A stretch of DNA of 64,000 nucleotides from Epiperipatus broadwayi (GCA_028023455.1 JAQFVV010000351.1:182001-246000), one strand, 5' to 3'. Counted from the stretch's first letter, positions 35,951-48,281 are shown. The notes: a model not told the origin generated them from the sequence alone. Numbers and translations are program-made.

Positions 35951-37844
35951 AGATACCATCATCATAAACCTTCAAGCAAATAACCCCTTGCTATGGCTTC
36001 TATTATGATGAACTAAATTCCATTCAGTAAAAAAATGTTGTTGTTTTTTAATACATTAGCATTTATGTAATAAAAGTTTTTTAACTTTATAATAAATAAA
36101 CATTTAAAAAACTAGTAAAATAAAATATAAAATGGGTAAATGAATTTGTATTGTAATGTCATCTTCTTTGATTGTGCTTAAAAAAACATATCACAAAAAA
36201 CAACTGAGAATACATACAAATACAGTATCCATAGTTATAGCAATACCAATATACAGAATTATGACAGCTCAAGAAATCAAAACTAAAAGCATAATGAATA
36301 GCTACCTCGTGGCTAGTGGACAGAACCATCAAGACTTAGAGAACAAAGCAAGTAATCGGCCACAACTAAAATATCAAGCATTTAATTGATTGTGGAGCTA
36401 GAATTATGAAAGCAGTTCAAGATTTGGTTGACAAAAATGTCATCAGGGGATCAAATAGGCTATGAAAAAAATACTGTTATCTAGGCCACTCTACTAAATT
36501 ATATTATTTTAATCTTCATTAAGTGGGACGGATATGGTGTACTGCCACAGACCAGTTTAAAATTTACTGGATACAGTTTTTTTGTCTTTTCTAAACCATC
36601 AAGTTAAGTTTTGACAAGAGATAATCAGTCTTCTTATAGTTTTTATTATATTAATAAAATTCCTAATGCTGTTGATTTATGGATTTTTATTGTAGCCATC
36701 AAGCAGACAATAAGATAATAGCTTAGTAATATTTAAAACAGCTATTCTATATCTCTCTAGCAAATTTCAAACATGTAACATAATTTAAACATTAATATTT
36801 ATATAACTGCTGTAAAGGCATATAGACATACATTCCATACTTTAGAGCAGTGACAGAGCATCAGACTCTGGAACATAATGTATGGAGAAAGATTCTATTT
36901 CCGGTGCTCAAGCATCTTATAAATTCATGAGTAATAAAGTCATTTGACTATTTCTTTATGTGTCTATAATAATAAATAACAGTTTATTATTATATGCTAT
37001 TAATACATGCTTCTATAGCTGCATTTTAGATTAGCTTACAATTATATTATTTGTGGGCATAATATATATAGTTTCAAACCATTTATTTCAATGGTACATT
37101 TTTGGATGAAAAATGATATAACAGATATCGTTATTCAATATTTAATCTGATTATAAAATTAATTATTAGTAATATTTTAATCCAAAGGATCGTAAATATG
37201 TACTCGAAAGATTTAGTATTACTTATTCACTATAACCTCATAGACGATTATTTATTAAAGCAACACATCTTTTAAAAAATGTGAATTTTATTACTTATGA
37301 AGTTACTCATGTTTATTTTCAGTAGACATATATTCAGGAGATTATTTCTTCTAAATTATCTATCAAAGTACTTAATAATAGAATGATAATCCAGTAGTTG
37401 ACAAATTAAAATTTAGAACATATTTATATAAACAATATGAATATAAAACATTTCTAATAATTTTATAATAATAAATGCATAAGTTTTTAAATCTTAAACA
37501 ATATTGAGAATAAAATTAAAATGATATACATCTTCTTTCAGCATTAGACAAAACAAAAAAAATTAATGAAATTTCTTCGAATTCTACCGCCAATCAAATG
37601 AACAAATAATATTTATTAAATCTCTTCCGCCATGCATTAATTATGTAGACTGCTATTTTATTATTATTACTAATGACATATCTGTTTCGATTATAATTAA
37701 GATTTATTCAATAGCAGGAAATTGAAAGTGTTAATAAAAGATTGATTTAGTTTCACTTTACTACTTTATATATATTGAACACTTCCTGGTTTCTATAGTT
37801 TCAAAATATATGATATCTAAAGAATTTTGGTGAATTAATAATTT
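35951..37844. other. Non-coding DNA, no gene recognised
   Basis: The plus frame 36156-36389 ('EIKTKSIMNSYLVASGQNHQ') is the most protein-like piece and continues with stops to about 36470. It might be a transposon scrap but matches nothing known to me. Confidence 0.45.
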
Positions 37845-37847
37845 ATC

Positions 37848-37950
37848 CTGCGCAGTCTTTGGCGCAGTTGATAGAACGTCCGATCTGAGATCGGGAAGTC
37901 ACGGGATCTTCCGAACGCTCGCAGGTCTGGTGCTCGAACTTCCTGAAGCC
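37848..37950 (+). repeat. tRNA-like sequence (pseudo-tRNA or SINE head)
   Basis: A GC-rich, CpG-rich patch in AT-rich DNA. A-box-like 'TTGGCGCAGTTGATAGAACG', anticodon-arm-like 'CCGATCTGAGATCGG', a hairpin 'GGAAG...CTTCC' in the variable-arm position, and a B-box-like 'GGTGCTCGAACTTCC'. The acceptor ends do not pair over 7 bp, which argues against a functional tRNA. No A-tail follows. Its intact, undecayed look suggests recent arrival. Confidence 0.5.
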
Positions 37951-39142
37951 ATATGTGTTTTTGTTTCTTTTAATACTGAAATTATACTAAGACCGTAAAG
38001 CGTTATAACATGTTTTTAAATAACTACTATATATTTTTTCTTCTTTAATTATATAAATTCATATGTAATTATTTGTTTAGATGAATTGTTGATAATACTA
38101 TGTAAATGTCTTATATTTGAAAAAAAATGTTATCGTGTTGTGAAAAAAAGTAATCACATTAGAAATAAAAGATTCAAATTTTTGATTATGGCTGAAAAAT
38201 AATTTAATAAATATATTGTTCGTTTATAATTGGATGAGGTAAAATGGTTTGATAATAATCAGACTGATTATGATCATTAATTAATACTTCAATCATCATT
38301 ATCCTAGATATATATATTTTTTATATGATTTAAAAATATTCTGCCTGTTATGCTTTTATATCCTGTGTGTTATCAGTTTACGTATATATATATATAGTAA
38401 AAAGTTTTAAAAGAGCATTCTCTACCTTATTCTAAAACAACTTTTACTTATGCTGTAAACAAACAAATCATAAAATTCTTCTGCATTGTAATGAAAATGT
38501 GCACAATTAATAAAAAAGTGAACAAATTTTTAAGCTTTTGCATATTGGAAATCATATTTATATGAAAAAAATATATGTGATTGATAATCAGATATAATAG
38601 AACTATTTAATACCTAGCTATCTTTTATAATTATGATCACTAAATTCATTTATTTTATAATAGATAAATAATATAGTCAGTTTTATTAAGGCACCATATC
38701 TTAAGGAAGCTAACTCATAACATGTACAATATTAGATGTGCACATATACAAGTATCTGCAAAGATCCTAGACTAAAAATATTATGTAATAATAAATGTCA
38801 GTGTAAATAAGAGTTTGGTGCACAGAGAAAAGAAATGCTATGAAGTTATTAAAAGTAATATTAAATAATTTATTACTATTAATAATTATTATATAAATTA
38901 GTTTTTTTACAATTTAGTTTTTGAATAACGATAAAGAATTAACAATAGTAATGATTAATATAATATCACTATAAAAGCAAATTATAATCCAAAGACTAAC
39001 TTTGTTAGATCAGCTGAACTCTCAATATAACTAAGGAGATTTAATCAAAATTTCTAAAATTAAATAAGATGGTCATTGAAATTTTATTCTGAGACAAGAA
39101 TATCTCTCTCAAAGATATAACATAATTTGATAAAATAATAAT
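37951..39142. other. AT-rich non-coding DNA
   Basis: No open frame of note; a (TA)n run near 38381-38396. Nothing supported. Confidence 0.5.
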
Positions 39143-39206
39143 CAAAAATACAGAATATAATTTACATATGTCAACAAAAATACAGAATATAATTTACATA
39201 TGTCAA
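39143..39206 (+). repeat. Perfect 32-bp tandem duplication
   Basis: 39143-39174 is repeated exactly at 39175-39206 (unit begins 'CAAAAATACAGAATATAATT'). Identity of the two copies indicates a recent replication-slippage event. Confidence 0.95.
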
Positions 39207-39774
39207 TGGAATTTCTAATGAAATTAAAGTGTAAGTATCCATAAGCCAATTATTTATAATAGAATTTATGATATAAAAATATTCATAGCTTTTATCCAGA
39301 CTTTGAGAATTGATCTCAATATATTAGTGTAAATCAGTTAGTGGTCTAGCAATACACAGAAGACAATAATTACAATCTGACTAAAACAAAAATATTCTAA
39401 ATAGTATCATTTTAAGATCTATGCACCAATAGCACTAGTACCAAACTGCAAAACTTATTGGCAATGATCTTTCTGCTTCATATTTCTAAAAACTGGCAAC
39501 TTCAACTCCATTTCCCAATTGACTTGATTTACATTCAGAATTGCTTATGAGTAAACAAAGAAAACAACCAATTGTTTTCCAATTGTATAAGAGTTTAAAC
39601 AGATTACAATAAATTTCAGTACCAATGATATTAACAACTTTAAGATAATCTGAGATAATTAGCTTTAGGGCTTAAAAGGAAAACTGCTCACACAAAAAAA
39701 AACCAAATTGACTAATATGAATAACTAAAAAGAAAGCAAGCCAATAATTATTTATATTTAATCTTATGCTATAT

Positions 39775-39935
39775 ATCATTAAAAAGCAGTCAGTATTTAG
39801 ACAATCCCAATATCATTAACAATCCACAATTTCAAACTGTTGTCAAGGCAAAAGGAGGTTGCCTTTATAATAGTTTAAAATTGTTGAGTGTTAATGATAT
39901 TGGGATTGTCTAAGTGTTGACTGGTTTTTAATGAT
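39775..39935. mobile_element. MITE-like hairpin element
   Basis: Arms 39775-39849 and 39860-39935 are imperfect reverse complements over about 75 bp ('TTAGACAATCCCAATATCAT' on the left, its complement at about 39888-39911), with a loop of about 10 bp. No coding capacity. It shares 'TAAGTGTTGACTG' with the left flank of the hairpin at 48100. Confidence 0.75.
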
Positions 39936-40404
39936 TAGTTACAAACCCAGCATTATTACATATATATATTGTTACAGTTGTCACTTAGGCACACAATAAC
40001 ATAGTGTGTGTGCACAAATCCTATATAGAATTGAAAGAAAAAGTAGAAATAAACACAGACCAAAAATTTTGTAGATATTTTCTTCATTTTCTTGTAATAA
40101 TCATAGTAAAAGATTACATAATTATAAATTTAACATTTAAAAAGGTCTAAATAAATATTTTTATTGAATTTTATTTTGAAATTAAAAACAAGCATGTTTC
40201 CTGATAATTGTAAAAATCCATTACCTACTTTAGAAATATTTTCTTTTAAGTAAAATCTTTGTAAATTATACTTTGATGAAAGTTCAAAAGTAGTTTTTAA
40301 TTAAAAGTGATTTGAAAAGATGAAAACATGTTTTAATGTATTTTTGTCACACCACCCTAATATAAAAAGAATTGATAAAAATATTGAGGGGTAGATAGTT
40401 GTTT
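39936..40404. other. Non-coding DNA
   Basis: AT-rich; no feature recognised. Confidence 0.5.
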
Positions 40405-40790
40405 TCATATGAGTTGGCTGGCAGTAGTTAGTTGGTTTCCAAAGTTATATAAATAACTACCAATGAAGAAATAAGCGAATACAAAAATGGCAAGTCCAGA
40501 AGCTGCACTGTAGTTCACTATGGAGTAGTTTTGGTTTAAGGAAGTAAAACCCAGCTTTCTGTATTCATTAGTCTGCACAAATGTGGACAAAACAGCTAGC
40601 TTGCATAAAACCTATCCAATGCTGGGCAGAAGAAAAATTGCTGTAGACCAACACTTATCTGAATATTATCTTTTCCAATGATGAATATTCAACCAGTCTC
40701 ACCAAGACCATCTTATCAAGAGAATCCCTCAGTTTGTTGAAGAATTTGTTTATACATGTGCCATTTTATATGCAAGGAACCACTAATAAA
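40405..40790 (-). other. Unrecognised protein-like minus-strand segment with one membrane span
   Basis: The minus frame ending at 40405 encodes 61 residues, 'YSIVNYSAASGLAIFVFAYF' and onward, with a clear hydrophobic span and a polar tail. Upstream (40590-40790, minus) other frames read 'DKMVLVRLVEYSSLEKII' and 'NFSSAQHWIGFMQA', as if one protein had been broken by frameshifts. It may be a retroposed or decayed exon of a membrane protein. No family is recognised. Confidence 0.25.
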
Positions 40791-43700
40791 TGTATCATGT
40801 CATTATTCTTAAAATGACATTTAAAATCTATATTTTAAATTTAAATACATGTATAATTAATTCATTAAAAGTGGCCTGTTAAAAGAAAAACTTTAATTAT
40901 TAAAGAGAACAGATAAAATTTATATACTTTCAATTTGGAGTTAACTGTGAAAACTATCACATTTTAATAATTGAGAAGGATATTTTAAATAATTTCTTTA
41001 GTAAAAATGATGTTTAAATTCTGTATATTTTGAAAGAAAACAAGTAAAATGTTGCTTGAGTGAGATGATTGATTCATTGTTGAACCAGTAAAAAAGAGTG
41101 ACTTGTCAAAAAAACAACTTATTAACTGTCAGAGAATTGATATTTTTTTTTAAAAAAAAAAGAACTAGACTTATGTTTAATAACTAAATCATATTACTTT
41201 TAATATATATTAAGCCGGATGCTTTATCTGCTTCAAAAGTTCCATTGCAAAATTAAAACTAACCTTTATTTTTATAAAGTTTTAAAAGAACAATATTTAA
41301 AAGTTTTGTATATTATTTAGTTTATGTATTAAGAGTAGGCACATACTCATTTTGATTTTAAAATTCTGTGATTTTTATTTGCAATAGTTTAGTTTAAAAT
41401 GTATTTTTTTTCAACACTTGTTTTTTAAAATCTATTTGTAAAAATATTCTAATTAAAAAAAAGTTGTAATCCTTTTGGACAAAGCATTTTAATTTTGTAA
41501 AGTTTTAGTTGCATTCTTGTTTCCTTGATTGTAATATATTTCAAAAGAAAACAAAAGCTGAGACTTATTTTGCATTTACTTTTCTTTAATTAATTTTGAA
41601 TAAGAGCCCTGGTCAGAATTTTTAAAATTACGGATTAAGTCAGCTACAGATTTTCCCTGGCAAAAACTTCTAATTAAAGATAACATGGGAGATAAGAGTG
41701 GAGATAAACTTGGCATTTTGGAGTAATTATTTGTCTATTCATTTTTATTCTGCTTGTTAAGTATTGATTCAGCTTTTAGTACACTAATAGTGATCTGTTT
41801 AAATTGCCATGCTGCCATAAATTTCTAAGATTGCTGTCTGAAACTTAGTACAGCCATTGAGAATATTACCCTTTGCTGTCTCTATTAAGAAATTCTGCTG
41901 AAATTATTTTACTAACTTCCATTTGCTAAATAGAATTGTCTCTACTAAATGCCAAAACTACATCCTATGCAGAATTTTTTCTACAACATGCAGTGCTAAA
42001 TCAACCTAAAGATGGACCCCAGATCCTGAGTTGTTCCTCCAATATAATGTCTTAAAAGCCTAAATAAGAACTGATTCCTAAGATTGCCTCCAGTCTCCCA
42101 AATACATAAATGGAAACAAAAATCTTTGTAGGAACTTTAAAATGAATAAATTGTATGTGCTGCTGAAATCCATCTGAACCTAACCTTAAGCTTTGAAGTA
42201 AAAGATTTTCATATGTTTGCCAGGGGTTAAATCTCTACTAAAGACTTAACTTAATCATAAAATAATCTAGTATTTATTAGAAGTTTTGAATATTCCTTTA
42301 ATATTTTAATTATTTTGTATATTTACTTATTATTTAAAGTATGTAGTGGGATCTTAGTTTTAAGATTTCATATTTTTAATTTATATATCTGAGAGTGTAT
42401 TGTGAGTTTATATTTGATATGCTTTGTATTCTTTTCTCTGTTTATATTACTAACCTTGATAAATGCTTTGGCAGATATTTGTAACTTGTTTTCATCTCAC
42501 CTGTCATCTTTTTGTTATAATTAATTTAAATAAGTTTAGTTTGTATTTCCTGCAGATGGCAAAGCTTTTGGCTGGCAGTTTATCAAGTATAGTGTTCTGT
42601 TTTTCCTAGATCAGAGATTTTATTTTTCTCTCTTTAAGATTATGTAAATTGTAATCTTTTCTTGTTATAATTTTTTTCTTGTATTGGGGTCAACCTTGAA
42701 ATATCTTGAACATGGTTAATCATGAGCTGTTCTATAGATATATGACATTCTTGGTCCCAATGCTTTATTCCAGGACAAGGAAAGCTCACCTATACTGTTT
42801 CATTTTACTCGCTACAAGACTGCTTAATTTTTGAAATCTCTAAATAGGGAAATTGGAATTGATTTTTATAAACTGCTAGCAGGAAGTTGTATAAATCCCA
42901 CTTTTTAAATTATAGGAGAGAAAATGAACATATCTGCCAGCTTATTTAATGTTTTCAATACTCTTGTACACTCTCTCATAAATACACTAGAAGAATATAG
43001 ATCAAACTTTTATATTTTGTTTGCATGAGATTTATTTTCTTTTTGAATTTAATAAACTTTAAAATTATTTAAAATTCTTTTGGGCTGATGTTTTGTCTCT
43101 GTAGTCTTTGCTCAATGGTCTGAACAATCTTAAAGATCTTTTTCTCTCCCTGAGCCTAGCTGGTAGCACTCCTCATTAACTTTTGATCACTGTAAATTAA
43201 ATTTTCTAGGCAGTAAGTGATCTAGTGGCACCCTTGGTGATCAAAAGAAGTGAAGAAGTGACCAGTACAATATATACACATGTATAAGTGAATTTTTTGT
43301 ATATTCAAAATGAAATTAATTATAAAAGATTTTAATAATCTTATTATTAAATGACAATTCAAATATGTGAATAAATTGTTATACCCCATGTCTGTGAACT
43401 GATATACATCTTTTATGTAAACCTAGTATAGATAAATTTTAATCATTTATTGTATTATTTTATCACACTTCAAATAAGTTCATTTTTTAATTTATACTAC
43501 ATGAACTGTGTGTGGATATATTGGAACATATATGTAATGTAATAACTTGAATTCTATGTTAATCAAAATTAGAAGGCTTATGTGATTATAGCCATATTCT
43601 AGAGATCTTATTTTCATTTTATTTTTATTGTTAATAAACTTGTATTTGATTGTCTCGTGTCTAAGCTTGATTATTTATTAGATATCTGTTTTAAATCTGA

Positions 43701-44970
43701 TTGGCTTTCTCTGTTATAATTGTGCATGTGAGAAAGACTAGCATACTTTCAATTTATTATCAATTTTCAACATGCGATTTAGATAAATATTGTTTATAAA
43801 AGTATTTTAGTGAACTAGGATTCTAAATGGTTTTTATACTAAATGTTGTCTCATCTCTTGATCACTTTAACAATTATAGAGCTTATATTCTCTGAGTTAG
43901 ATTCTTGCATAATGGTTTGATATATAAAAGGGGGTGTATATTAGTGTATTGTCATCCAGTGACTATGATGATGAATAATCATGCACTACATTTTATTTAG
44001 TTTAGCTCTATTACAAATTAAGTTTATAGTTGGTCTGTACATTAATGGTACTAAGTGACCAGAGCATTGATGATGATCAGCATGTTTTAATATACCATCA
44101 TTATTGTTTTTATGGTTGTTTATTCTATGGAATAGCACTTAAGTTTGTGCATCCAAATTATGTTTAAATAATTGCCCAAGCTAGCAATGGCTACTGGAGA
44201 CCCATTTCAAATCCAGACACAAAATTGGCTGCTGATTTATTTGCTAGTTAATCACTCATAATGATGAGTATTATTTATACTTATTTGTAATGCTGGAGAA
44301 TTTATTTAATTCTTATTTAATTATACTTATAGTTACTCTAGTGAGTTAACTGAGCTAATCTACCAGAGTAATCTTTTTCTCTCATGTTTTTATAATATAG
44401 AACAGACTTATATATTTTTTGATATTAAACATTACTTTAATATTATATCTTATATCCTAAATATACTTTTTTTGTAAATTTTGTGTAAATTTATACTTAT
44501 ATATTAAATACTTATTTTAAATTTCATTGATTTTATATTTTGAAATTAACTTGGGTTTGATGATGATTTTCCATCACCCCAGGTTCACCCTATGAATTAC
44601 CCCTCTTGTTACAATATATATATATATAATTATATAAATTAACATATTTTGTTTAAATATAAAAGTGTGCATTATGAATTCCCCCAAAAAAGGAAAAACA
44701 CATTGCATCTCTGCTGGATAATTCAGACATTGTGTTTCTAAATACAGGCTGTTGAAACTTTCTAGTATTAATTTGTATTTATTTTATGTGTGTGTACATT
44801 TGTTGAAGATAAAGATTTTTCCAATTTCTGCATAAATAACTATAAAATTTCATAGAAACTTCTAATGAATATCAATTAAACAAAATGACTGTCAAACATT
44901 GTTTTCTTGGTAGTTGGATAGATTTCTGCTTTCAATAAATCTATATAATATTTCACATTTATATTTCTAA
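40791..44970. other. Long non-coding stretch
   Basis: No gene or repeat recognised. From about 41800 to 43200 the sequence is slightly less AT-rich with mixed words but no open frames; a short inverted word 'CTTTTGATCAC'/'GTGATCAAAAG' occurs at about 43180 and 43238. The 5' half of the Penelope-like element expected before 44971 cannot be traced here. Confidence 0.5.
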
Positions 44971-46401
44971 TATTATGCATATACATTTAAAACTCATAAA
45001 GATGGTTTCCCTTTAAGATTTATTTTTGATTTTACAGGTAGTGTTGTAGATGGTATTTCTAGATTCTTGAATAATTTTTTAAAACAATTTGTTGATTTTG
45101 GTCATTACACAGTTTCTTCTTCTTTTGAGGCTTTTGATAAGATTAATAATTTTAAAATGGAAAGTAATTGGGTATTTGGCAGTTTAGATATTGAAAATAT
45201 GTATCAGTCTGTTAATAAGTTAAGCAGTATTGATGTTCTTATGTCTGTTTTGATTAAGAAAAGTTCATTATCAAAAAATAAAATTAAGGTAATTAAAGAT
45301 TTGCTTTTGTTATTGGAAGATTCTATGTATTTTACTTATAAAGGTAATTTTTATAAGATTAAGGAAGGGTGGATAATAGGTTATATTATTTCTCCTTTAG
45401 TATGTTCAGTTTATATTAATTATATGGAAGAGGAAATTATTATTAAAAAGAATTGTTTATATGTAAAGTTATTTGTCAGATATGTTGATGATTGTTTATT
45501 TGTAGTTGAGAATGATAAATTGAAGGAATTTGTAAATGAGTTTAATTGTTTTGATCCTTCTATAAAATTTGTGTTAGAAGGAGGGGGGTTAGATTTTGGT
45601 AAGTTAAAATTTTTAGATCTTTTGGTGATTAGAAATGTAGAAACTAATTGTTTACTATGCAGTCATTTAGTTAAAAGTAGAGAATTAAGATCTATAATTA
45701 AACCTGATAGCTATCAGTCTGTATCTCATAAAGTAGCTGCTTTAAGGAATTATTGTCATAGGAATAATAAATTAAATAATTCTAGTAGGGTAGCTTTGTT
45801 TCAGAAATGTCAATTTTATAAAGATTACCTGAGGGTTGGTTACTCTGATAAATTTGTTAAAAGTATTTTATTTAATAGTAATATTTGTAAGGATGTAAAG
45901 GATAAAGAAAAATATGATTTTATTTCTTTGCCATTTAAATTCTCTTCTTATAAAATTGTATGTAGAAATAGTAAATTGTTTGGAAATAAGAAAATTGCTT
46001 GGAAAAGGGGTGTTACATTGAATAATTTATTAAATAATACAAAAGAAATTTTTGATAGAAAGACTATTCCTGGTGTAGTATATTTTATCCCTTGTTTATT
46101 TTGTAAGAAGGTATACATAGGTCAGAGTAGTTTGAGTTTAAATGAAAGGATAAAGGTTCATAAAAGTAGAGTTAAAAATAGATATCTTAGTTCTGCTTTG
46201 TATGTCCATGAAAAAGATACAGGCCACACTATTAATTTTGATGAAGCTAAGGTTGTCTTCTTTGAGAGAAATGAAATCAAAAGAAGAATTAAAGAATCTT
46301 TATTATTGAAAATTTATTATTCTGAAGCAATTAACTTATTTAAGAGTTCTTTTAATATTAAGGGTGGATGGGAAGTGAATGGATTTGTGGGTAATGGTTA
46401 A
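44971..46401 (+). CDS. Penelope-like retroelement ORF: reverse transcriptase plus GIY-YIG endonuclease (5'-truncated)
   Basis: Open from after a stop at 44968-44970, giving 476 residues; no convincing start, so the N-terminus is missing. It begins in the conserved 'FKTHKDGFPLR' block (usual P-K-x-H-K-x-G-x-P-x-R). Reverse transcriptase motif A 'FGSLDIENMYQSV' has its Asp codon at 45187-45189. Motif B 'EGWIIGYIISPLV' follows, then motif C 'FVRYVDDCLFV' (YVDD from 45481), then 'KLKFLDLLVIRN'. After a linker comes the GIY-YIG nuclease: 'GVVYFIPCLFCKKVYIG' (the first motif reads G-V-V-Y), 'RIKVHKSRV', 'HEKDTGHTINF' completing a C-x2-C ... H-x5-H cluster, and 'RRIKESLLL' with the conserved Glu. 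RT followed by GIY-YIG is diagnostic of Penelope-like elements. No internal stop, so it is a relatively young copy, but incomplete at 5'. Confidence 0.9.
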   Translation, partial: YYAYTFKTHKDGFPLRFIFDFTGSVVDGISRFLNNFLKQFVDFGHYTVSSSFEAFDKINNFKMESNWVFGSLDIENMYQSVNKLSSIDVLMSVLIKKSSLSKNKIKVIKDLLLLLEDSMYFTYKGNFYKIKEGWIIGYIISPLVCSVYINYMEEEIIIKKNCLYVKLFVRYVDDCLFVVENDKLKEFVNEFNCFDPSIKFVLEGGGLDFGKLKFLDLLVIRNVETNCLLCSHLVKSRELRSIIKPDSYQSVSHKVAALRNYCHRNNKLNNSSRVALFQKCQFYKDYLRVGYSDKFVKSILFNSNICKDVKDKEKYDFISLPFKFSSYKIVCRNSKLFGNKKIAWKRGVTLNNLLNNTKEIFDRKTIPGVVYFIPCLFCKKVYIGQSSLSLNERIKVHKSRVKNRYLSSALYVHEKDTGHTINFDEAKVVFFERNEIKRRIKESLLLKIYYSEAINLFKSSFNIKGGWEVNGFVGNG

Positions 46402-46438
46402 TATTATATATATTGTATAGTTTTTGTAGTTCTTTACA

Positions 46439-46468
46439 CTTGAGAAGTCTGCTTGTAGCAGTGAAACC
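46439..46468 (+). ncRNA. Possible degenerate hammerhead-ribozyme-like motif after the Penelope-like ORF
   Basis: 'CTTGAGAAGTCTGC' - 'TTGTA' - 'GCAGTGAAACC'. This resembles the type seen in Penelope-like terminal repeats: a CUGAUGA-type box, a short stem (CTGC/GCAG), then GAAAC. The GAAA box and stem are kept; the first box is altered to CTTGAGA, so cleavage activity is doubtful. It lies 38 bp past the stop codon. Confidence 0.35.
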
Positions 46469-46469
46469 T

Positions 46470-47100
46470 TTGGTTGTGCTTTAATATTATTTTTATGCTG
46501 ATCTAGTTGAATTTTGGATTTAGGGTAATTTTAATTATATATTGACTAGTTTAGCTTTATGCTTGTAATGTTTATATTTAATAATTTTATATACAAAACT
46601 CAATATTTTTTAAAACAAGTTATTATTATTAGGGAATTGATAATTTAAAAAATATTTATTGAAAGAAAAAATCACATTATTTTATAAGTTTATATAAGTA
46701 TAAATGTATGCCTTTTTCCTTACATATATCACATATGTATTATTAGTGATAAAAAATTAACTTGATATTTTTTTCATATTTTTTAAGTTAATTCTTAATA
46801 ATTAATATCACACTTTTAAGAAAAAGCAAAAAAAAAATGTGGATATAATTATTATTTCTCAAAATGGTTAACATTTCTCTCATTTATCTTGATTTATTAT
46901 GAATTAGCATTGATCAAATTACAAAAAATTTTAAATAATTTTATCTTTTAGCATAATTAAAGATTTTTATAATTTTCTAAAGTATATGAAGTAAAAACTG
47001 ATTCTAAAGTAATATAAATTTATATATTGTGTATAAGTATAATTATTATGGTATACGCAGGTAATTATTTAACATGAAACTCTTTTCATATACTAATGAA
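46470..47100. other. Non-coding DNA, partly Penelope-like 3' UTR
   Basis: AT-rich, no further motif; the 3' end of the element cannot be placed because no matching second copy or target-site duplication is visible. Confidence 0.45.
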
Positions 47101-47262
47101 ATATTCCAAAAAAGCTTAAACTGATTCAAGCCACTATGAAAAAAGATATGATTCTGGCAAGAATTCACCACAAGCAAACTCAGTACTATTAAGTGAAAGT
47201 ATATCAATATAGTTATACCTTTTCATAGTGACTTGGCTCAGCTCAAGCTTTTTTGGGATATG
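47101..47262. mobile_element. MITE-like element with terminal inverted repeats of about 50 bp
   Basis: 47101-47149 ('TTCCAAAAAAGCTTAAACTG', then 'CAAGCCACTATGAAAA') pairs with 47214-47262 ('TTTTCATAGTGACTTGGCTC', then 'CAAGCTTTTTTGGGATAT'). About 160 bp in all, non-coding. Confidence 0.8.
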
Positions 47263-48099
47263 CAGATAAGTAGATTATTACTTTATAATAATATTTTTGA
47301 AGTAGTAATTTGGAAATATACGTATAATAATAATTCTTTCCAAATTGTACTCTCAAGTAATCATTTTAATAAGTTTGCAAATAATGCCCTTTTTAAAACA
47401 TATTGCTAGATTTAAAAGAATATATGAAAGATATCAGGATTTCGTGATTTTCTTAAAACACATGTAAAGAGACAGCAGATTCCCATGTAAATATTTATTT
47501 AAAATTAAAGTAAAATATAGGGAATTAGAGATAAGTAAAAAATTATATTTATGTGCATAATGCTCACAGAATTTATGAGATTAAATAGAAGAGACAGCTT
47601 TTTCCAATATTCCTTGTGAGATAAAATTACTCAATAATATAGAAATAATTTAATAAATAATGTTAATTTATTAATGCTGAGAGGATATTTTAAATATATT
47701 GTTTCACTCTTATAAATTAATTCCATCTAAAAAGCAATAAAAATATAATTTTAAGTTTGAGTATAGCTTACTGTTCTTCAAAATGGGTTTCCAATTAAAT
47801 TTAACCAACTGTGAAAAATAAATTAAAGGTTAAGCTTAACAAAATAAAAAAATTGCTACTATTACCAGCATACTCAAACCTGCTGTTAAATTTTAAAGTC
47901 CTTGCATACACATCTTTATAAAAAAAGATATCAAACAATAAAAAATGTGATCATTAAATTCTATATAGTTAGAAATGGTTCTTAAAAATTTATTAATGTG
48001 CACACAAAGTTATGCAGACTTACTAAAGTAAAAAATGTAATTTATATATATATATATTGTTGATTGGTATTGATATCACCATTAATTGTTTAAGTGTTG
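47263..48099. other. AT-rich non-coding DNA
   Basis: No gene recognised; a (TA)n run near 48043-48057. Confidence 0.5.
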
Positions 48100-48281
48100 A
48101 CTGCTATGTATATATAAAATATATGAAACCCCTTATAGCTATATTATTCTACCCACACGCCCCCTTTAATTAAAGAAAGCTCACTAAAATTTGAGATTTA
48201 TTTATTTAAAGGGGAGAGTGTGGCTAAAATAATATAGCTATGGCATGTTTCAAATATTTTATATAGATTTCACCTAGCAGT
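48100..48281. mobile_element. MITE-like hairpin element with ACTGCTA ends
   Basis: Left arm 48100-48172 and right arm 48205-48281 are imperfect complements beginning and ending with ACTGCTA/TAGCAGT. Inner matches include 'TAGCTATATTATT' and 'CCCCTTTAA'. The loop is about 30 bp. No coding sequence. Confidence 0.8.
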
